From NCBI GenBank assembly GCA_018968815.1, contig JAGWZL010000004.1, forward strand, positions 1-64,000: 64,000 bases of DNA, in the 5' to 3' direction. The notes below the pieces were generated by a model. It was given only the letters and a program-made list of their open reading frames with translations, was not told the DNA's origin and did no database searches. The position numbers were made by a program, and so were the translations under genes. Below, one piece after another: positions 59,158-64,000 of the stretch. Positions within the stretch are counted from its first letter, which is position 1. The number at the start of each line of letters is the position of its first letter. This DNA comes from Verrucomicrobiota bacterium (GTDB taxonomy: Bacteria; Chlamydiota; Chlamydiia; Chlamydiales; SM23-39).

Positions 59158-61248
59158 CTACTTCTTACAAATTTCTTCTTGAATTTTCGTTGGGACCCGC
59201 TCAAAGTGGCTAGGTTCCATCGTATAGGTCGCTCTTCCTGAGCTCATCGAGCGCAGCTGTGTGGAATAACCGAACATTTCGCTTAAAGGAACTTCAGAGG
59301 TGACCTCTACGGCTCCTTTGAGAGATTCTTGGCCGAGGATTTTGCCGCGGCGTCTGTTCAGGTCTCCGATTACATCGCCGATATTGGTTTCGGGTGTTTC
59401 GACCACGACCTTCATAATCGGTTCGAGCAGGACCGGTTTTCCTTTGCGGGCCGCGTCTTTCAGGGCCATCGAAGCGCAGATCTTAAAGGCCATTTCATTG
59501 GAGTCCACTTCGTGGTACGATCCGTATGTGATGGCGATCTTCATATCGATCAGCGGATATCCGGCAAGGACGCCTGTTTGCAAGCCCTCTTCAATTCCTT
59601 TGATACAAGCTGGGATGTATTCTTTAGGAATGACGCCGCCCACAATCTTGTTGACGATCTCATTGCCTTTACCCACTTCATTCGGCTCAATTTCGAGACA
59701 AACGTGCGCGTACTGTCCTCGTCCACCCGATTGTTTGATGTATTTGGTTTCAGTATTGGCTGGGGTGGTGATGGTTTCTTTGTAAGAAACCTCTGGTTTG
59801 CCCACATTGGCTTCTACCGAAAACTCGCGGAACATCCGGTCTCTCAAAATATCGAGGTGGAGCTCTCCCATGCCCATGATGATGGTTTGACCTGTCTCTT
59901 CATTGGTCATCACGCGGAACGTGGGATCCTCTTCAGAAAGGGCGCCTAGCGCTTTGGCTAACTTCTCGCGATCCGCTTTTGATTTTGGCTCAATGGCCAT
60001 CGAAATCACCGGATCTGGGAAGTTCATCTTTTCCAACACGAGCGGCTTATCAGGTGAACACAGGGTGTCTCCTGTTGTGGTGTATTTTAAGCCGATGCAA
60101 GCTGCGATGTCGCCTGTGAAGAACTCGTCGCGGTCTTTGCGTTGGTTAGCGTGCATCTCAAGCAGGCGAGAGACTCTTTCATCTTTATCTTTTGTGGTGT
60201 TGAGCAGGGAGCTTCCCTTGGCCAACTTGCCGCTATAGATCCGGATAAAGGTCAATTTGCCCACATAAGGGTCGGTCATGATTTTGAACGCGAGCGCTGA
60301 AAGCGGGCTATCATCAGACGGTGGGATTTCCATGGTTTCTTCTGAGTGCAGTTTATGTCCGCGGATCAGTCCTCGGTCAATGGGAGATGGCATCCATCGG
60401 ACAACGGCATCCAAAATTTGCTGGACTCCTTTATTTTTAAAGGCGGTGCCGCACAGAACGGGGTTCATTTTATTGGTGATGACCCCTTTGCGGATGGCGG
60501 CGTGGATCTCCTCTTCGGGGATCGTGTCTGGGCTATCGAGCACTTTCATCATGAATTCTTCGTTGTTCTCGTCCAGGGTGGCGAGCTCTTCGAGGAGTTC
60601 ATAGCGCATTTTTTTGCACTGTTCGAGAAGGTCGGCAGGGATCGGTTCGACATCGTATTTGGCTCCCATTGTCTCGTCATGAAAGAGGTAGGCTTTCATG
60701 GCGACGAGGTCGACCATTCCTTTGAAACCCGATTCTGCGCCGATGGGGCAGTGGACGGGGATGGCGTTGGCATGGAGTTTTTCGCGCATGGTTTTCACTG
60801 CGTTGAAAAAGTCTGCGCCCACGCGGTCCATCTTGTTGATGAAGGCGATCCTGGGAACGCCGTACCGTTCGGCTTGGCGCCATACCGTTTCGGATTGAGG
60901 CTGCACGCCTGCGACTGCGTCGAAGACGGCGACCGCGCCATCGAGAACCCTGAGCGAGCGTTCCACTTCAATGGTGAAGTCTACGTGGCCTGGGGTGTCG
61001 ATGATGTTGATCTTGCAGTTTTTCCAGTAAACGGTGGTGGCCGCGGAGGTGATTGTGATGCCCCGCTCCCTTTCTTGCTCCATGAAGTCCATGGTGGCAG
61101 CGCCCTCGTGCACTTCGCCGATACGGTGAAGTCTGCCCGAGTAGAACAAAATGCGTTCTGTGGTCGTCGTTTTACCCGCATCGATGTGGGCCATAATCCC
61201 AATGTTGCGGACATTTTCTAATTGATCTGTTTCTGCTCGTTCGCCCAT
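59158..61248 (-). CDS. fusA: Elongation factor G
   Basis: EF-G moves the ribosome along mRNA with GTP. The 696-residue protein has the full set of G motifs: [12 protein letters not shown] near residue 19, [16 protein letters not shown] near 85 and NKMDRVG near 139. Domains II to V follow, ending in [20 protein letters not shown]. It is full length. It lies between rpsG and rpsJ, 10 bp downstream of rpsG. Confidence 0.98.
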   Translation of the reverse strand: MGERAETDQLENVRNIGIMAHIDAGKTTTTERILFYSGRLHRIGEVHEGAATMDFMEQERERGITITSAATTVYWKNCKINIIDTPGHVDFTIEVERSLRVLDGAVAVFDAVAGVQPQSETVWRQAERYGVPRIAFINKMDRVGADFFNAVKTMREKLHANAIPVHCPIGAESGFKGMVDLVAMKAYLFHDETMGAKYDVEPIPADLLEQCKKMRYELLEELATLDENNEEFMMKVLDSPDTIPEEEIHAAIRKGVITNKMNPVLCGTAFKNKGVQQILDAVVRWMPSPIDRGLIRGHKLHSEETMEIPPSDDSPLSALAFKIMTDPYVGKLTFIRIYSGKLAKGSSLLNTTKDKDERVSRLLEMHANQRKDRDEFFTGDIAACIGLKYTTTGDTLCSPDKPLVLEKMNFPDPVISMAIEPKSKADREKLAKALGALSEEDPTFRVMTNEETGQTIIMGMGELHLDILRDRMFREFSVEANVGKPEVSYKETITTPANTETKYIKQSGGRGQYAHVCLEIEPNEVGKGNEIVNKIVGGVIPKEYIPACIKGIEEGLQTGVLAGYPLIDMKIAITYGSYHEVDSNEMAFKICASMALKDAARKGKPVLLEPIMKVVVETPETNIGDVIGDLNRRRGKILGQESLKGAVEVTSEVPLSEMFGYSTQLRSMSSGRATYTMEPSHFERVPTKIQEEICKK

Positions 61249-61258
61249 TTTTTAATCC

Positions 61259-61732
61259 TTACCATTTATAATGAGCGAAGGCCTTATTCGCTTCGGCCAT
61301 TCGGTGGGTGTCATCTTTTTTCTTGATGGTCGCGCCTTGATTGTTGTAGCAATCGATGAGTTCGCTGGAGAGCGCCTCTTCCATGGATCTGCCCGGCTTA
61401 GAGCGGGAGTTCACGATGATCCATTGCATGGCCATAGCGGTACGGCGGTCAGCAGGGATTTCGATGGGAACCTGATAGTTCGCGCCGCCAATCCTGCGGG
61501 TTTTGACTTCCAAGGAGGGTTTTGCATTTTCTAGCGCTTGCTCGAATGCCTCGAGCGGGTTATCGGTTTTGACTTTTTGTGCAAACTGCTCGAGCGCGTG
61601 ATAGACGATTTTCCTTGCGACCGCTTTTTTGCCGCCGATCATCAATTTATTGATGAATTTGGCAAGCGTAAGGCTTTGGTAAATCGGATCGGGATCGATC
61701 TGGCGCCGGGTTGCTCTGCGTCTTCTAGACAT
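61259..61732 (-). CDS. rpsG: Ribosomal protein S7
   Basis: S7 starts assembly of the 30S head. The 157-residue protein begins MSRRRRATRRQI and has LAKFINKLMIGGKKAVARKI and GGANYQVPIEIPADRRTAMA, typical of S7. I chose the ATG at 61732 (GAGG about 10 bp upstream) over the in-frame ATG at 61756, which would add eight atypical residues. It lies 118 bp after rpsL, a larger gap than usual. Confidence 0.97.
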   Translation of the reverse strand: MSRRRRATRRQIDPDPIYQSLTLAKFINKLMIGGKKAVARKIVYHALEQFAQKVKTDNPLEAFEQALENAKPSLEVKTRRIGGANYQVPIEIPADRRTAMAMQWIIVNSRSKPGRSMEEALSSELIDCYNNQGATIKKKDDTHRMAEANKAFAHYKW

Positions 61733-61824
61733 AGGTTTTTTTCCTCTTTTTTTCACCCTGCGGGGACACGGCCCCGCTTGCGCCCTGGTTCATTCAAGCT
61801 GTTGGCTTGCTCAAACCGGGGGCT

Positions 61825-61846
61825 AGGATAAAGAAATCTTTATCCT
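61825..61846 (-). other. Hairpin in the rpsL-rpsG spacer
   Basis: AGGATAAAGA and its complement TCTTTATCCT form a 10-bp stem with an AA loop, 5 bp after the rpsL stop on the minus strand. A second, GC-rich hairpin (GCGGGG...CCCCGC) lies 45 bp further. They may be an RNA processing site or partial terminator between the two genes. Confidence 0.4.
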
Positions 61847-61850
61847 GGTA

Positions 61851-62222
61851 TTACTTAGGTTTTTTCGCGCCATATTTAGATCGCGATTTTTTTCTATCTT
61901 TGACCGCTGCGCAGTCGAGTGCGCCTCGGACGATGTGATAGCGAACGCCGGGAAGGTCTTTGACCCTACCGCCGCGGACCAGGACGATACTGTGTTCCTG
62001 GAGGTTATGCCCTTCGCCTGGGATGTATGCGATGATCTCCTGGCCATTGGACAAGCGGACCCAAGCGACCTTCCTCAAGGCTGAGTTGGGTTTTTTGGGG
62101 GTCTTGGTTTTGACCTGGAGGCATACGCCGCGGCGTTGCGGGCATTGCATCAGGGCTGGGGACTTGCGGCGTTTAGCCTTGTCGGTCCGCCCTGTTTTTA
62201 CGAGTTGGTTTACTGTCGGCAT
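61851..62222 (-). CDS. rpsL: Ribosomal protein S12
   Basis: S12 lies at the decoding centre. The 123-residue protein starts [12 protein letters not shown] and has the decoding loop [20 protein letters not shown] with Lys at the position where streptomycin-resistance mutations occur, then the [14 protein letters not shown] segment. I chose the ATG at 62222 (standard S12 start, GGAG upstream) over the ATG at 62237. It is the first gene of the str operon. Confidence 0.98.
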   Translation of the reverse strand: MPTVNQLVKTGRTDKAKRRKSPALMQCPQRRGVCLQVKTKTPKKPNSALRKVAWVRLSNGQEIIAYIPGEGHNLQEHSIVLVRGGRVKDLPGVRYHIVRGALDCAAVKDRKKSRSKYGAKKPK

Positions 62223-62259
62223 GAAGCCAATCTCCATTAATAATCAATGATAGAGTCGA

Positions 62260-62288
62260 AGTATAGGGGGGAGGGGTTTTAAAATAAA
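62260..62288 (-). promoter_or_regulatory. Putative promoter of the str operon
   Basis: On the minus strand TATACT (62265-62260) is a good -10 box. The -35 region 17 bp upstream reads TTTATT, which is weak. A hairpin (CGCTCT...AGAGCG, 62301-62318) lies further upstream. Confidence 0.4.
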
Positions 62289-62388
62289 GGAAAAACCCTA
62301 CGCTCTAAAAACAGAGCGGGGTTGGTCGTAATTATACTAATCGCAACGGTGGATAGTTTAGTAGTATATGATAAATTTAATCTTTAAT

Positions 62389-62417
62389 TTGAATAATTAA
62401 TAAGTAGCATATATTAT
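62389..62417 (+). promoter_or_regulatory. Promoter of the small RNA ahead of tsp
   Basis: TTGAAT (62389-62394) and TATTAT (62412-62417) are exactly 17 bp apart. The predicted start, 7 to 8 bp later, falls on the first G of the GGGAGG stem. Confidence 0.65.
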
Positions 62418-62424
62418 TGAATTT

Positions 62425-62514
62425 GGGAGGCCTGGGGGAACAAGGCGAAGCTTACGACGCTAAGTTTGGATGAGTTTTCGGGTCCTTAAATTCCTCTACC
62501 TCCCATTTTTTTTT
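62425..62514 (+). ncRNA. Candidate structured small RNA, or leader of tsp
   Basis: About 90 nt run from the predicted start to a run of nine Ts. By eye the RNA folds on itself: GGGAGG (62425-62430) pairs with CCTCCC (62499-62504), the GGGGAA within 62431-62440 pairs with TTCCTC near 62491-62496, and an inner stem AAGCTTA/TAAGTTT has a 6-base loop. The outer stem plus T-run is a terminator. It does not look like SRP RNA, tmRNA or a tRNA. The 3' part ACCTCCC resembles an anti-Shine-Dalgarno sequence. It could be a free small RNA or an attenuator before tsp, whose GTG is 22 bp further. Confidence 0.55.
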
Positions 62515-62536
62515 GAATGCAGAACTGGGGTTTTTT

Positions 62537-64000
62537 GTGCGGAAGGCGACGATTTACATACTGTTTTGCATCCTTTGGCTGGTGAATCCGGCGTCGGCAG
62601 CGATTCAGTCCTTAAAGCTTGAAGACATTCCTCGTGTGATGGAGCGATTTTTCATGTTCCATATTGAGAACAAGGAGTGGAGTCCGACGATTGTGCGTCG
62701 GTCGATGAAGTTGTATATAGAGAATTTTGATCCTGAGCATTCTTATCTTTTAGACAGCGAGGTATCTCCTTATTTAGAGATGAGTGATAAGAGGGCGAGG
62801 GAGATTATGGTTAATTTGCAGAACCATGACTATCGGGATTTTTTGGTATTAAATGGGTTAATTCAGGAGTCGATTGTTCGGGCGCAGGCGATACGTGCTT
62901 ATTTGAGGAAGGAGCTTGTGCAAGGGGGGTTGGATGCGGATTCTGCGAATTTTACATTACAGAGCGGGTATTCTGGGTCGGATCAAGAGTTGATGGAGCG
63001 GCAGAAGAATCGGATGGTGCGGTTCTATCAGTATCATAAGGCGCGCACGCAGCTTGACACGCAGGAGCGCAAGGCGAAGGTGTACGAGCTTTTTGAGAAG
63101 AAGGTGCAGAGGGGGGAGAACAACTATCTCTTTTTGCTGGGCGAGGGCAATCCGATGAATCGGGAGCGGATAGAGAATTTATTGACGCAGCGTATTTTGA
63201 AGGCTTTTGCGAAGAGTTTGGATACTCACTCGAGTTTTTTCAGTCCGGAAGAGGCGTTTGAGATGCGGATGAGTTTAGAGAAGCAGTTTGAAGGGGTTGG
63301 GGTGGTTCTTTCGGAGAGCATTGATGGGGTGATGATAGCGGAGTTGATTAAGGGGAGTCCTGCTGAGCAGTCGGGTCAGATCAAGGTGAATGATGTATTG
63401 GTTGAGGTGGATGGGGTATCTACTGCTGGGACGTCGTTTGAGCAAGTGCTTGAGATGTTGAAGAAGAAGGACAAGAGCGAGATTATTTTAGGGTTTATGC
63501 GGGTTGATGGGAAAAGGCCGCAAATATTCCGTGTGCCTCTTTTGAAGCGTGCGATTGTGATGAATGAAGAGCGGATGCAAGTGGGTTATGAGCGGGTTGA
63601 GGGGGGGATTATTGGGAAAATCACTTTGCACTCGTTCTATGAAGGGGCGGAGGGGATCAGCAGTGAAAAGGACATTAAGGAAGCGATTCGTTCTTTCCGT
63701 GAGAAGGGGGAGCTGATTGGTCTTGTGCTCGATTTGCGGGAAAATTCGGGTGGTTTTTTAAGTCAGGCTGTCAAGGTGGCGGGGCTTTTTATTTCCAATG
63801 GCGTAGTGGTGGTGTCTAAGTATGGCAAGGGGGAAGTCCATTATCTACGCAATATCGTATCCAAAGCTTATTATAATGGTCCGCTCGTGGTCCTCACCTC
63901 CAAGATGTCGGCTTCTGCCTCTGAGATTGTGGCGCAAGCGTTGCAAGATTTTGGGGTGGCTCTGATTGTGGGGGATCAGCGCACCTTTGGGAAGGGTTCT
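62537..64000 (+). CDS. tsp: Tail-specific protease Tsp/Prc, 3' end outside window
   Basis: The frame is open for 488 codons to the window edge. It starts at a GTG with GGGG 6 bp upstream; no other in-frame start is close. It has a signal peptide (about 1-22, LWLVNPASA), an N-terminal helical domain of about 200 residues, and a PDZ domain near 250-330 with FEGVGVVLSESIDGVMIAEL. The S41 protease core follows with LDLRENSGG, the catalytic serine in SKMSASASEIVAQAL and the lysine in TFGKGS. It is the homologue of chlamydial CT441. Its place beside rpsL is conserved in Chlamydia, as I recall. Confidence 0.93.
   Translation, partial: MRKATIYILFCILWLVNPASAAIQSLKLEDIPRVMERFFMFHIENKEWSPTIVRRSMKLYIENFDPEHSYLLDSEVSPYLEMSDKRAREIMVNLQNHDYRDFLVLNGLIQESIVRAQAIRAYLRKELVQGGLDADSANFTLQSGYSGSDQELMERQKNRMVRFYQYHKARTQLDTQERKAKVYELFEKKVQRGENNYLFLLGEGNPMNRERIENLLTQRILKAFAKSLDTHSSFFSPEEAFEMRMSLEKQFEGVGVVLSESIDGVMIAELIKGSPAEQSGQIKVNDVLVEVDGVSTAGTSFEQVLEMLKKKDKSEIILGFMRVDGKRPQIFRVPLLKRAIVMNEERMQVGYERVEGGIIGKITLHSFYEGAEGISSEKDIKEAIRSFREKGELIGLVLDLRENSGGFLSQAVKVAGLFISNGVVVVSKYGKGEVHYLRNIVSKAYYNGPLVVLTSKMSASASEIVAQALQDFGVALIVGDQRTFGKGS

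Noticed and set aside
62425..62514. SRP RNA, tmRNA or tRNA
   Set aside because: The SRP GGAAGG-type apical core, the tmRNA UUCGAC start and the tRNA T-arm are all absent.
1..64000. tRNA or rRNA genes
   Set aside because: I saw no stretch with a T-arm consensus and matching acceptor stem, and no rRNA-like sequence; a tRNAscan-SE run would settle it.

Overview
The window looks like a chromosomal segment of a member of the Chlamydiales outside the family Chlamydiaceae (a Waddlia-, Estrella- or Parachlamydia-like organism; I cannot resolve the genus). The argument is gene order. A type III secretion block sctJ-K-L-R-S-T, a block rluB / gpmA-nifS-like-nifU-like / birA / rodA, and a block tsp / rpsL-rpsG-fusA-rpsJ all follow the order I remember from Chlamydia. 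GC content, judged by eye near 50%, a complete pyrimidine pathway, shikimate genes and several mobile repeats point to an environmental chlamydia rather than to the reduced Chlamydiaceae.

Layout. 1-1.4 kb: an incomplete gene with proline-rich PPxY repeats and a small orphan. 1.4-6.6 kb: sufBCDS for Fe-S assembly and a membrane protein. 6.7-6.9 kb: a 235-bp MITE with an 8-bp target duplication. 7.6-10.5 kb: aroC-aroK-aroA, with aroB at 15.2-16.2 kb. 10.6-15.2 kb: a heparinase-like protein, a polytopic membrane protein, a methyltransferase and a glycosyltransferase, probably for surface polysaccharide. 16.3-19.6 kb: arginase, ornithine cyclodeaminase and an amino-acid permease, each overlapping the next by 4 bp. 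19.6-23.8 kb: the type III secretion operon with a good promoter. 23.9-28.8 kb: pyrI-C-D-E-F and a glycosyltransferase.

28.9-31.9 kb: a GNAT protein with an 18-bp minisatellite, a sterol 24-C-methyltransferase-like protein and a sphingomyelinase/DNase-I-fold protein. 31.9-39.0 kb: pyrB, a toxin-antitoxin pair whose toxin carries an in-frame MITE, a heptosyltransferase, carB and carA. With the pyr genes this gives every enzyme for UMP synthesis. 39.0-40.8 kb: hemH and a solute-binding lipoprotein. 41.0-44.8 kb: the most striking gene, a protein of about 1237 residues joining a PI4-kinase-like domain, a DDD-type glycosyltransferase domain and 143-residue repeats, with its 3' end inside a 173-bp repeat element. 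45-49.8 kb: glgP, a phosphate permease and its DUF47 partner.

49.7-56.7 kb: rluB, gpmA, degenerate NifS-like and NifU-like proteins, birA, rodA and small conserved proteins. 56.7-58.8 kb: a Cys/Pro-rich porin and an Inc-like small membrane protein. 58.8-62.2 kb: the str operon. 62.4-62.5 kb: a probable new small structured RNA with its own promoter and terminator, just ahead of the tsp protease gene that runs off the right end.

Best leads for new biology: the kinase-glycosyltransferase-repeat protein, the in-frame MITE in the toxin gene, the small RNA before tsp, the repeat element that supplies stop codons, and the thrice-repeated 19-bp palindrome. All assignments come from reading motifs and translations; no database search was possible.
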